Origin: Sphingobacterium paludis
Lineage (GTDB): Bacteria; Bacteroidota; Bacteroidia; Sphingobacteriales; Sphingobacteriaceae
Direction of reading: 5' to 3'
DNA: 64,000 nt
NCBI RefSeq assembly: GCF_004364125.1
Contig: NZ_SNZV01000006.1
Coordinates: forward strand, 1 to 64,000
Each line of letters opens with the position of its first letter. Position 1 is the first letter of the stretch. The position numbers and the translations under genes were made by a program. Of the stretch, positions 1 to 8,178 are shown one piece after another. Below the pieces are notes generated by a model. It was not told the DNA's origin and searched no databases. It saw only the letters and a list, made by a program, of their open reading frames with translations.

Positions 1-127
1 ATGGGGTCTGTTGTTTCATGACCGTATCGTTTGAATAATTAAATATAAATAATCTTATCAAATTATTCCATTGACACAGTTCGCGTTACAGTCTCGTATG
101 ATAAGCACTACATAATAAGTACTTCAC

Positions 128-371
128 CATATCTCAATTCTCATTACGACCTACGCACTTCCCTATTCTACATACTAAGTACTATATACTAACTACTAAA
201 TCATATCTCAATTCTCACTACGACCTACGCAATACCTTATTCTACACACTAAGTACTATATACTAACTACTAAATCATATCTCAATTCTCACCACGACCT
301 ACGCACTACCCTATTCTACATACTAAGTACTATATACTAAGTACTAAATCATATCTCACTACGCAATTCTC
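128..371. repeat. 74-bp tandem repeat array in gene-free region
   Basis: The word CATATCTCA recurs at 128, 202, 276 and 350, giving an exact 74-bp period. Three near-complete units differ by scattered substitutions, and a fourth, partial and rearranged, ends the array. Each unit contains two CTAnnTACTA-like sub-motifs and a CTCACTACGACCTACGC-like segment. The surrounding stretch 1-385 holds no credible gene on either strand. The sequence is non-palindromic and has no spacer/repeat alternation. The array sits just downstream of the stop codon of the minus-strand carboxypeptidase gene. A similar ACTACTCACTACG-like word, on the opposite strand, appears in the repeat island after 31895, so it is probably a dispersed intergenic repeat family. 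Confidence 0.85.
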
Positions 372-385
372 ACTACACAATCCTT

Positions 386-1882
386 CTAAATCACTCGATT
401 TTTAAAACTGCTGCTTGGCTTCTGTGAAAGATCAATCAAATAACCATTGATGATAGCATATTTCAATTGCCCGCCGCTCCGCAACAAAAAGTTACTGGTA
501 CCCAAAAGGCTGATCTGCGCCGTAGGCGTAAAGGAAGCCTGCGTAAAGACCACCAACGGTAGGTTATGCAATCTATCCGCACCCCTGGCGTTTATCTTTA
601 CCGCTACAAAACCCTCTTTAAGTAAGTTCCACGCACGATCCATGGAGATGTCGTCAACCGTTTCGAAAGCTGTTGGATACGTTTTGCCTTGCACAAACTG
701 CAAGCCTTGCTCCTCCAGCTCCTCATAACCGTAAGCGATATTTAAATCACCGATATCTTCCACATGTCCGCGTACGAAATAGTCACGGCCTACCGTAATC
801 TCCGTCCTGCGAAGCGCAATATCGGTTTTCAATGAAACGCTGTCACTGCTTAAATCTACTCCCCTTAAAACCACATCATGCAGTTGCGAAGCATTAAAAG
901 GAATTTTATCATAGTCTTCCGCGTCGTATTGCGCATACGATCCTTGCGCTATTTCCATGAGGGCGTTCAGGATAATAGCAAAATTCAAACGCCTGATTTC
1001 CTGCTTTTCCGGATCGCCTTTTTTGCCGCCAGACTCGATTAAAACCGTGCTGGCGCCCCAGCTTTGAAAATTGTCTCCAAAACCTCGTGGGCTGTAGGTG
1101 TCGTCGTATTTCGCCACTGCATCAGGCACATATTGCTGCAATAGGGTAATCATCCCGACGATGAGTTGCATAGCCCCTTTTCGAACCTCATTCACCTCTC
1201 GTGCCTCGTTATAGGCCGGTGCAAGCATGGAAATCGTTACCGGATTTTTGGTTTCCGGAACATTATAATAGATGCTTTGATCGTGCAGGTTGAACCCATA
1301 ACGTGGCTTGACCTCCTTGCCTATTTTGCGTAGCAGGGCCCCTTCCACAGTCTGCCCAACGCGCGCATCGCGATTAAGGTCAATGTGCTGTGCATTTCGA
1401 CGGGTATAGCGCTCTGCACCATCGGGGTTAAGCATGGGGATAAAGTGAATAGCTAAGTTCTCGTTCAATAATTGACGCACCGAGTCGAAACCATCTTCCC
1501 GACCCTCCAAAAAATTGAACAGATCAAAAAGCGCCATCGTGGCGGTAGGTTCGTCTCCATGCATCTGCGACCACAGCATCACTTTCTTATCCCCTTTACC
1601 GTACTGCAGTTTATAAATCGCTCGATTTTCAAAAGACTTACCGACTTCCTGGACAGCGAAAACAGATCCGGATTGATGCTTTTTTACCAAAGAGTCTACC
1701 TCATGATGCTTGAAGCGGCGATGCTTGATAGCCGTTTCTTTATATTGTGCGTGCAAGGAATTGAATTGTGTAGAGTCGAGTCTCATAGCCTTAGAATAAT
1801 CCGATTTGGCTTCTGGCGAAACCGTTGTACATGCCTGAAGCATAGCCACTATGCCCACGATAAAGAAGGTTCTTTTCATCAT
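386..1882 (-). CDS. M14-family zinc carboxypeptidase, lipoprotein
   Basis: This gene encodes a predicted secreted metallocarboxypeptidase of the M14 fold. The N-terminus is a lipoprotein signal (hydrophobic stretch to about residue 15, lipobox LQAC with Cys18), so the mature protein should be membrane anchored outside the cytoplasm. The zinc site is visible as HGDE (His108, Glu111), followed by the substrate-binding signature NPDGAERYTRRNA and LNRD, the downstream His in NLHDQ, and a likely catalytic Glu in VLIESGGKKGD. The roughly 150 residues after the catalytic domain are unrecognised, possibly a beta-sandwich. Two ATG codons start the frame; the second, one codon on, is equally possible. 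Its substrate cannot be told from the sequence; peptidoglycan peptides or dietary peptides are both possible for this family. Confidence 0.85.
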   Translation of the reverse strand: MMKRTFFIVGIVAMLQACTTVSPEAKSDYSKAMRLDSTQFNSLHAQYKETAIKHRRFKHHEVDSLVKKHQSGSVFAVQEVGKSFENRAIYKLQYGKGDKKVMLWSQMHGDEPTATMALFDLFNFLEGREDGFDSVRQLLNENLAIHFIPMLNPDGAERYTRRNAQHIDLNRDARVGQTVEGALLRKIGKEVKPRYGFNLHDQSIYYNVPETKNPVTISMLAPAYNEAREVNEVRKGAMQLIVGMITLLQQYVPDAVAKYDDTYSPRGFGDNFQSWGASTVLIESGGKKGDPEKQEIRRLNFAIILNALMEIAQGSYAQYDAEDYDKIPFNASQLHDVVLRGVDLSSDSVSLKTDIALRRTEITVGRDYFVRGHVEDIGDLNIAYGYEELEEQGLQFVQGKTYPTAFETVDDISMDRAWNLLKEGFVAVKINARGADRLHNLPLVVFTQASFTPTAQISLLGTSNFLLRSGGQLKYAIINGYLIDLSQKPSSSFKNRVI

Positions 1883-1979
1883 AATAAAATAACATCGTTC
1901 AATAGCTTATTGTTTCAAAATCAATACTGATCTGCAAAGCCTGAGCTTGTTCAGCTCCGCAAAACAGGCCAAGATCCGG

Positions 1980-3317
1980 CTATCGATTAAATAGTAAGCG
2001 ATGGCCCGATCCTGCTTCAACGATATCACCATGGCTAAACGCGATATTCCCAGATACCACGGTGTGGATAATACTGGACGAGAAGGTATGGCCTTCAAAG
2101 GGTGACCAGCCACATTTCGACAAGATGTTTTCTTTACTCACGGTGTAGGGTTTATTCAGATCAACCAATACCAAGTCGGCCCAATACCCTTCCCGTATAA
2201 AACCGCGATTTTCAACTTGAAAGAGTGTTGCCGTGTTATGCGCTGATTTCTGCACCAACTGCTCTAGGGTAAGTTTCCCTTGTTTGACTAAATCCAATAG
2301 TGCTTGGAGGGCGTGCTGCACCAAAGGACCACCCGATGGTGCCTGTGCGTAGGGTTGCGTTTTCTCTTCCAACGTATGGGGTGCATGATCCGTGGCGATA
2401 ACATCAATATGCCCATCAAGCACAGCAGCCAAAATACCGTCGCGATCTGCCGCTGTTTTAACTGCTGGATTCCATTTAATGAAGTTGCCTTTGCTTTCAT
2501 AGTCCGCGTCGGAAAACCATAAGTGGTGCACACAAGCCTCGGCGGTGATCCGCTTATCGGTCAATGGGATATTATTGGCAAACAAATGCGTCTCCCGTTC
2601 GGTTGAGATATGTAAAATGTGTAAGCGCGTATTGTGCTTTTTCGCTAAAGCCACCGCTTTGGAGGAAGAAAGGTAACAAGCCTCTTCCGAGCGGATGCGT
2701 GGATGCATGGACGCTGTTAAACCGTCTTCACCATACTCGTGTTTGAAATCGGCTAGATTTTGCTTTATCGTGCCCTCATCCTCACAATGTACGGCAATTA
2801 AAGTCGGCGCTTCTTTAAAAATGTTTTCTAGCGTATCTTCATTATCGACCAACATATTACCGGTGGAAGACCCCATAAAAATCTTGATGCCACATACGTC
2901 ACGCGGATTTGTTTTTAGCACCTCCGCTAAATTGTCGTTTCCGGCCCCCATGAAAAAAGAATAGTTAGCCAATGATTTTTCAGCAGCAATATCATATTTA
3001 TCTTGCAGCAATCTTTGCGTAAGGGTATTCGGCACCGTATTGGGCATCTCCATAAAAGAGGTGGTACCGCCCGCCACCGCAGCACGGCTCTCGTGCCATA
3101 TATCAGCCTTGTAGGTTAATCCAGGCTCCCGGAAATGAACTTGGTCATCAATCAATCCAGGAAGTAGGTGCAACCCTTTGGCATCAATGACGTGATCAGC
3201 TGCATGGTCGATAGATTCGGCTATCATTTCAATGCGTCCGTGGTTAATGAACACATCAGCCTGCGTGATTTTTCCTTCGTTAACAATTTGCGCGGATTTT
3301 ATAAGAATAGAAGACAT
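1980..3317 (-). CDS. pyrC: dihydroorotase
   Basis: Dihydroorotase is the cytoplasmic third step of pyrimidine synthesis, cyclising carbamoyl aspartate to dihydroorotate. The 445-residue product shows the amidohydrolase signature in order: metal-binding HFREPG near the N-terminus, GGTTSFMEMPNT, the Lys of GIKIFMGSS that is normally carbamylated, HCEDE, LHIST and ATDHAPH with the catalytic Asp. These match long (class I type) dihydroorotases. The frame is open 55 codons further upstream, but that extension is unlike the family and includes the terminator hairpin behind nuoD, so the ATG before SSILIKSAQ (3317) is chosen. The gene stands alone, separated from the nuo operon by that terminator. 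It could be an inactive pyrC paralogue, but all metal ligands appear present. Confidence 0.9.
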   Translation of the reverse strand: MSSILIKSAQIVNEGKITQADVFINHGRIEMIAESIDHAADHVIDAKGLHLLPGLIDDQVHFREPGLTYKADIWHESRAAVAGGTTSFMEMPNTVPNTLTQRLLQDKYDIAAEKSLANYSFFMGAGNDNLAEVLKTNPRDVCGIKIFMGSSTGNMLVDNEDTLENIFKEAPTLIAVHCEDEGTIKQNLADFKHEYGEDGLTASMHPRIRSEEACYLSSSKAVALAKKHNTRLHILHISTERETHLFANNIPLTDKRITAEACVHHLWFSDADYESKGNFIKWNPAVKTAADRDGILAAVLDGHIDVIATDHAPHTLEEKTQPYAQAPSGGPLVQHALQALLDLVKQGKLTLEQLVQKSAHNTATLFQVENRGFIREGYWADLVLVDLNKPYTVSKENILSKCGWSPFEGHTFSSSIIHTVVSGNIAFSHGDIVEAGSGHRLLFNR

Positions 3318-3440
3318 GGTATGATCAAGATGTTTTACTAGTTTAGAATACGACGAGGTGCCTGATGATTGTGATCGAATGGCCATCCCCGCCGACGAAT
3401 TTACGAATCGGCAACGAAAAAAGTAAGTTTGTATAAAGAA

Positions 3441-3470
3441 AAAGCTTGCAATCGGGCGATTGCAAGCTTT
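3441..3470 (-). terminator. intrinsic terminator behind pdxH-nuoCD
   Basis: A perfect 13-bp inverted repeat (3441-3453 with 3458-3470) closes a 4-base loop. Read on the minus strand, the stem ends in a T-rich run (TTTTTCTTT). It lies about 90 bases after the nuoD stop and before the pyrC start, so it should end the nuoD transcript. Confidence 0.85.
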
Positions 3471-3557
3471 CCTATTAACCAATTATAAACTTAAATTATG
3501 AGATTGCAAAATTAACCTTTCACGGTGAAATTTGCAAGGTATGACATCTATTTTTCG

Positions 3558-4745
3558 CTAGCGATCCACTTCACCCAATACGATATCAATTGAACCCAGT
3601 ATAGCGATTAGGTCAGCAATAAGCTGCCCTTTCCCCAATTCAGGTAACACCGACAAATTATTAAAGCTTGGCCCTCTTGCTTTTACCCGCCTAGGAATAT
3701 CTGATTTTTCTTGTGTCACAAAATGAAAGCCGAGTTCGCCTTTTGGGTTCTCTGCACGCATGTAATATTCCTGTGATTTGAGGTTGACTTTTTTTGGCAC
3801 CATGCCGCGCGGATCAAACTCTGGCGTACGCTTGTAATCTCCGCGCAAACGCTGCAAGCATTGTTCGATAATGCGGATCGATTCCTTCACCTCATCCACC
3901 CGCACCTTATAGCGGTCCCAGCAATCTCCGAGCGTTCCCATCTCGCCCCGCCCTACCGGAATCTCAAATTCCAGCTCGGGGTAAACGGAATAGCCATCAA
4001 TACGGCGAAGATCCCATTTTACGCCGGATGCGCGCAGCATCGGCCCACTACAGCCATAATTAATGGCGACATCAGCCGGAAGAGCGCCAATATTGGCGGT
4101 ACGGGAGATAAAAATCTGGTTGCCAGATAACAGATCGTCGAGTTCTACAAGCTTCGGCTTGAAATACGCAACAAAATCGTTGCAGCGATCTTCAAAACCA
4201 ACGGGCAGGTCGTAAAATAGTCCGCCGATCCAGATGTAATTGTACAGCATCCGCGAACCTGATGCCCATTCCAGCATATTCATGATATGTTCGCGGTCTC
4301 GGAAACACCACATAAACGGTGTAAAGGCACCGATATCAATACCATAGGTGCCAATTGCGATTAGGTGCGAGGCAATTCGGTTTAACTCGCAAACCAACAC
4401 GCGAATATATTCTATACGCTTCGGAATACGATCATGGAGGCCCAACATGCGCTCCACGCCCATGACGAAAGCATGGCTATTATTCATGGAGGCCAAATAA
4501 TCCAAACGATCGGTGAACGGTATGGACTTGCCGTAACTCATAGATTCCGCGTGCTTATCAAAACAGCGATGCAAATATCCCAAATGGGGGATAATTTCTT
4601 TTACAACTTCGCCATCAGTGATCAGTTCCAAACGCAATACACCATGCGTCGATGGATGTTGAGGACCCATATTGATAACCATCTCCTGGGAACTTATCGC
4701 AGCAATCTTCTCCTTATATTTTTCTAATGCTTTTGTGTATTGCAT
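3558..4745 (-). CDS. nuoD: NADH-quinone oxidoreductase subunit D
   Basis: NuoD is the 49-kDa peripheral-arm subunit of respiratory complex I and helps form the quinone-binding cavity. The 395-residue protein is full length and starts its conserved core with [16 protein letters not shown], followed by [14 protein letters not shown], the region around SGSRMLYNY and a canonical C-terminus (DIVLGEVDR). It begins 9 bases after the nuoC stop, so the two are cotranscribed and probably translationally coupled. The remaining nuo genes are not adjacent: pdxH precedes nuoC, and a terminator follows nuoD. The rest of complex I must be encoded elsewhere. Confidence 0.97.
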   Translation of the reverse strand: MQYTKALEKYKEKIAAISSQEMVINMGPQHPSTHGVLRLELITDGEVVKEIIPHLGYLHRCFDKHAESMSYGKSIPFTDRLDYLASMNNSHAFVMGVERMLGLHDRIPKRIEYIRVLVCELNRIASHLIAIGTYGIDIGAFTPFMWCFRDREHIMNMLEWASGSRMLYNYIWIGGLFYDLPVGFEDRCNDFVAYFKPKLVELDDLLSGNQIFISRTANIGALPADVAINYGCSGPMLRASGVKWDLRRIDGYSVYPELEFEIPVGRGEMGTLGDCWDRYKVRVDEVKESIRIIEQCLQRLRGDYKRTPEFDPRGMVPKKVNLKSQEYYMRAENPKGELGFHFVTQEKSDIPRRVKARGPSFNNLSVLPELGKGQLIADLIAILGSIDIVLGEVDR

Positions 4746-4754
4746 GGGTTTTAC

Positions 4755-5246
4755 CTACTTTATCGTGATACCATGATAGGATTCCGCATCTTCATAATCC
4801 TTCCGCAACGGATAGCCCACCCAGTCATCCGGCAACAAAATTCTTCGTAAATCCGGATGGTTTCTGAAGAATATACCCATCAGATCGAATGCTTCACGCT
4901 CGTGCCAATCTGCCGTGCGCCAAACAGCCGAAACGGAATCCACCTCGGGCAGTTCATTGACATCCCGGTTGTTCTCCAGCTCTATTTTAAGTGTAACCTG
5001 GGTTTGGTAGGGTATAGATGCCAAATGGTATACCACATCGAATCGATTGTCCGGAAAGTAATCGACTGCCGAAATATTCGATAAAAAATCGAAGTAACAG
5101 CCTTCTGTGTCGCGAAGAAAAAAACCTATTTGCTCGATGTAATCGGCATTCACCACGAGTGTGGGTTGCAGTGCTTGCTCATCTAACCTGATTATGGATT
5201 CTTCACCAAATTTATCACCCAGTAAGTCGCGTATTTGTTTAATCAT
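4755..5246 (-). CDS. nuoC: NADH-quinone oxidoreductase subunit C
   Basis: NuoC is the 30-kDa subunit of complex I; it packs against NuoD at the quinone end of the peripheral arm. The 163-residue protein is a stand-alone NuoC rather than the fused NuoCD seen in enterobacteria. The family signature WHEREAFDLMGIFF, then HPDLRRILLPDDWVGYPLRKDY, is complete near the C-terminus. The gene begins 3 bases after the pdxH stop and ends 9 bases before nuoD, so it sits in a tight three-gene operon. Confidence 0.96.
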   Translation of the reverse strand: MIKQIRDLLGDKFGEESIIRLDEQALQPTLVVNADYIEQIGFFLRDTEGCYFDFLSNISAVDYFPDNRFDVVYHLASIPYQTQVTLKIELENNRDVNELPEVDSVSAVWRTADWHEREAFDLMGIFFRNHPDLRRILLPDDWVGYPLRKDYEDAESYHGITIK

Positions 5247-5249
5247 AAG

Positions 5250-5903
5250 TTAAGGTGCTAGACGTTGACGAAGCCAGTTACCGTCTTGAAAAACATATTC
5301 CATGCGATCGTGAAGTCGACTACTTCGGCCCTGCCAAAATTCAACGCGCATTGGGCTTACCTGATAGCCGCCCCAGAATGCCGGACGAGGAAAATGTTCC
5401 TTATTTTCATACGTAGCACTTACTTCGATAACGCGTTGCTCAAGTGCTGCCCGATCTGGAATAATCCGGCTTTGTGGCGAAGCGATGGCGCCAATGCGGC
5501 TACCGCGCGGTCTCGATGCAAAATACTCGTCGGAATCCTCCGATGGAAGTTTCTCGACCCATCCCTCAATGCGAACCTGCCTTTGCAACTCGGGCCAAAA
5601 GAATAGTAAACTCACCTGCTTATTCACCGCCATCGACTGCCCTTTTTTACTATGGTAATTTGTAAAAAAGCTAAATCCCGACGATTTTATATCTTTCAAC
5701 AGCACGACCCTGGACGAGGGGTAACCATCTTCACTGATGGTCGACAGCACCATAGCATTGGCCTCTGTAACCTCAGCATGCAAGGCTTCATCAAACCAGC
5801 GTTGAAACTGCGCAATCGGATTGTCCAGCACATCATGTTCATCAAGCGTATATTTGCTATAGTCTTCCCGGATCGCAGCGATATTTTTGTGCGTAATGGC
5901 CAT
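5250..5903 (-). CDS. pdxH: pyridoxamine 5'-phosphate oxidase
   Basis: PdxH is an FMN enzyme that oxidises pyridoxine or pyridoxamine 5'-phosphate to pyridoxal phosphate in the cytoplasm. The 217-residue length is typical. Visible family segments are SSRVVLLKDI and FFTNYHSKKG (FMN phosphate contacts), LLFFWPELQRQVRIEG, YFASRPRGSRIGA, and the C-terminal MRVEFWQGRSSRLHDRMEY with a terminal RLAP. It is the first gene of a pdxH-nuoC-nuoD operon. A good Bacteroidota -7 box lies 26 bases upstream of the ATG, supporting this start. Its pairing with complex I genes has no obvious functional reason. Confidence 0.96.
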   Translation of the reverse strand: MAITHKNIAAIREDYSKYTLDEHDVLDNPIAQFQRWFDEALHAEVTEANAMVLSTISEDGYPSSRVVLLKDIKSSGFSFFTNYHSKKGQSMAVNKQVSLLFFWPELQRQVRIEGWVEKLPSEDSDEYFASRPRGSRIGAIASPQSRIIPDRAALEQRVIEVSATYENKEHFPRPAFWGGYQVSPMRVEFWQGRSSRLHDRMEYVFQDGNWLRQRLAP

Positions 5904-5928
5904 GGTCTAAGTCTTATTTGATACGAAG

Positions 5929-5963
5929 CAAACTTAATCAAAAGCGGCGGCTTTGCGCACAAA
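5929..5963 (-). promoter_or_regulatory. candidate promoter of pdxH-nuoCD
   Basis: On the minus strand, TAAGTTTG (5929-5936) matches the Bacteroidota -7 element TAnnTTTG exactly, with a TTTG (5960-5963) 23 bases upstream as a possible -33 element. The implied start of transcription is about 20 bases before the pdxH ATG. Confidence 0.5.
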
Positions 5964-6169
5964 GCCCGGAAAAAATTGCGTTTTTATGTAAATTGAAGTA
6001 TATTGATAACGTCATACGTTAGCGGCGGAAATTTTCAGCGATAAGTTGACGAATCTCAACAGCCATCGAGGCGACGGCCTGGTTCTCCGCAGCGGCATTA
6101 CAGCCCCACGTTCCTTAACGTATAGCGGTTTTGTATAAATAATAGGTTATTATTTAATTTAGGTGCAAC

Positions 6170-6736
6170 ATGTTCAACACGCATATACCACAAAAAGGCA
6201 GTCTTTTACTTTCCGAGCCCTTTATGCTCGACACGAATTTCGAACGATCGGTGATATTATTGTGCGACCACGATGATCAAAACGGAACGATGGGTCTTGT
6301 TTTAAATAACAAATCTTCCCTGCTGCTATCTGACGTTATTCAAGAGGTTGAAAACCCGAACTTCCCACTTTATGTTGGCGGACCGGTCAATATGGAAGCA
6401 TTATTTTTTATACACAATATCCCCGAAAAGATCGAGGGCGGCCTTCCACTTTTTGACGACATTTATTTCGGGGGAGATTTTGAACAGGCGCTATTTCTGC
6501 TGAACGATAGTATAATCGACACCACCAACATCAAGTTTTTTATTGGCTACGCTGGTTGGAACGTCGGACAATTGAATGAGGAAATCCTGCAAAACAATTG
6601 GGCCGTGCACAATAAATTCCCTACAGCACTTCTCCTGTTGCAGGATGGTGAGGATCTCTGGAAACAAGCTTTAATAAACTTAGGCCCTAAATATGCGCAC
6701 GTAGCGAACTTTCCGAAGACGCCGGATTTAAATTAG
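6170..6736 (+). CDS. YqgE/AlgH family protein
   Basis: This 188-residue protein belongs to the YqgE/AlgH (UPF0301) family, a conserved bacterial family with no firmly assigned biochemical activity. The diagnostic opening GSLLLSEPFMLDTNFERSV is present, followed by NGTMGLVLN, LYVGGPV near the centre, FGGDFEQA and FFIGYAGWNVGQL, then the terminal region. Length and order match the family along the whole protein, so it looks intact. It is transcribed away from pdxH, across a 266-base divergent intergenic region, and is followed by the AT-rich RiPP island. No operon partner is visible. Confidence 0.93.
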   Translation: MFNTHIPQKGSLLLSEPFMLDTNFERSVILLCDHDDQNGTMGLVLNNKSSLLLSDVIQEVENPNFPLYVGGPVNMEALFFIHNIPEKIEGGLPLFDDIYFGGDFEQALFLLNDSIIDTTNIKFFIGYAGWNVGQLNEEILQNNWAVHNKFPTALLLLQDGEDLWKQALINLGPKYAHVANFPKTPDLN

Positions 6737-7110
6737 GAAGAGGAAATGTCATCCTTCAAATTTCTGCAGCCTCCATTACAATTCTTTACTGACGCAATTT
6801 CAAAATAGAGTCACCGTTTTTGAGTTTTGAATAAATTCAATAGACCTTCACCAATAACGCTACCAGTAAGTCCAAAAATTCCTAAAAAGCCTCTCTTGTG
6901 TAAAATATCTAGCCAAATTAAACATCTATCGTTTAAATTAGTATCATTTTAAATGCTAACAGGGCAGGTTATTCTAAACGAATAATATACGTAGACAGCT
7001 ATGATGAAACCAAAATCCACGCCAAAATAGACTATCTTATGTAAATTGAGTTTTCTATTTAAGGTATAATTGGATATAATGAAAGCCATCTATACCCAAA
7101 GCCACAAATC
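6737..7110. other. 374-base intergenic stretch, AT-rich
   Basis: Apart from the two short minus-strand frames described at 6811-7089, nothing convincing is seen here. It separates YqgE (plus strand) from the 3' end of the RiPP cluster (minus strand), and marks the switch from balanced to clearly AT-rich composition. No intrinsic terminator was found for either side. Confidence 0.6.
6811..7089 (-). pseudogene. two same-frame short ORFs split by one TAA; small membrane protein or broken gene
   Basis: A 46-codon reading frame starts at ATG 7089, 21 bases after the LanC-like gene, and ends at TAA 6949-6951. The same frame continues open for 45 more codons to a TGA at 6811. The first part has a hydrophobic segment (IVYFGVDFGFIIAVYVYY). 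The second has no ATG but carries another (GFLGIFGLTGSVIGEGLLNLF) before a basic end. Read through the TAA, it would be a two-helix membrane protein of about 92 residues, the size of some bacteriocin immunity proteins. I do not recognise a family. It may be a broken gene, a genuine 46-residue peptide plus a chance frame, or a small immunity or accessory protein of the adjoining RiPP cluster. Confidence 0.35.
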
Positions 7111-8178
7111 TTAAATAACGAAAAGTAATTCACTTATATCCAAACCTAAATTCTCATTATTCGTAGATAGATCTGCTATTATTGCTACACCCAACCCGTT
7201 ATGCAACTTCGCTGATAAATTATTTATTTGGCCATGATTAATTGCCTTAATAATGATCTCTTTTATTATTTCGTTAGGAAAATAAAAGTTCACCAGAGTA
7301 AGAATAGATAACTTTTTAAGATTTAGTTCTTCCGGATTACTATTGATTAATGAGAATCGAGTAATCAATATTTTTAGATATTCATTGGCTCTCATTTCAT
7401 GCATTTTGAGACCGCGTTTTTTTGCGGCAGCTAAATAACTAGTCGCGAGATACGAATGATTAAGTAGAAGGTCGAGGTCTTCATCACCATAATACCGAGG
7501 GGTTTCGTTCCTCAACACATCTTCAATATTCAGAATTAATTTCTTATTAATCTTTTCAATTGTTGATTGATTTACGGGAATATCTAAATCCAAAACAGTT
7601 CTTAACGTATTCGCTAGCATTATAATACCTAACTTGTTATTAGATTGACTTTCGAGTGCTAATTCAATGAATTCTAATAAATCGTCTGTTAGGATTAAAC
7701 AACCTTCCAAATGACCTAAAAGTGTATATCGATGCGCATTACTCGTTTTATTTCTGATTCTTCTGCTCAAATACTTTAATATTCCACAAATCCCTTTATC
7801 CAGCGATATATCCTCAATTTTTGTATATGCTATATATTTATATATGACTTTATCTATTGACTCTAAAATATCGTGTGTGTCTTCCACGTCCATCAAATCA
7901 TTCTGAACAAGCCACTCTATAGCCCAACCAATACCCGCTAGCCCCCCAGCATAATCCACTGTTCTAATTGATTCACTTCTATCACAGATTTCTTCTATCA
8001 AAGTTTCCCCTAAACTGTAATACTTCTGTTTATTAAGAAACTTTGTTAATACAAAGAAAATTATTGATTGACCGGCTTTTCCGTTAAATAAGCCAAGTTC
8101 ATCATCATTTTTAACAGTTTCTTCCAAAATTCTCACAATTGTGCGGAGCTTATTATCAATTGTATTTTGTATATTCAT
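7111..8178 (-). CDS. LanC-like protein of a RiPP cluster, no CHG zinc motif
   Basis: This 355-residue protein has the repeated Gly-rich helical-barrel turns of the lanthionine synthetase C fold: GLFNGKAG (29-36), YAGGLAGIGW (76-85), LDKGICGI (126-133) and LHNGLGVAI (from about 325) before a C-terminal hydrophobic LLFV. Canonical LanC cyclases bind zinc through one Cys and a CHG pair. The only Cys residues here are in EICD, GICG and EGC, with no CHG motif, so the usual Cys-adding chemistry is doubtful. Its start overlaps the glycosyltransferase gene by 23 bases, implying translational coupling as the last main gene of the cluster. It may act as a scaffold, a recruitment factor or a divergent cyclase; the function is unproven. 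Confidence 0.7.
   Translation of the reverse strand: MNIQNTIDNKLRTIVRILEETVKNDDELGLFNGKAGQSIIFFVLTKFLNKQKYYSLGETLIEEICDRSESIRTVDYAGGLAGIGWAIEWLVQNDLMDVEDTHDILESIDKVIYKYIAYTKIEDISLDKGICGILKYLSRRIRNKTSNAHRYTLLGHLEGCLILTDDLLEFIELALESQSNNKLGIIMLANTLRTVLDLDIPVNQSTIEKINKKLILNIEDVLRNETPRYYGDEDLDLLLNHSYLATSYLAAAKKRGLKMHEMRANEYLKILITRFSLINSNPEELNLKKLSILTLVNFYFPNEIIKEIIIKAINHGQINNLSAKLHNGLGVAIIADLSTNNENLGLDISELLFVI

Noticed and set aside
128..371. CRISPR array
   Set aside because: Units are contiguous 74-bp tandem copies without unique spacers, and no cas genes are nearby.
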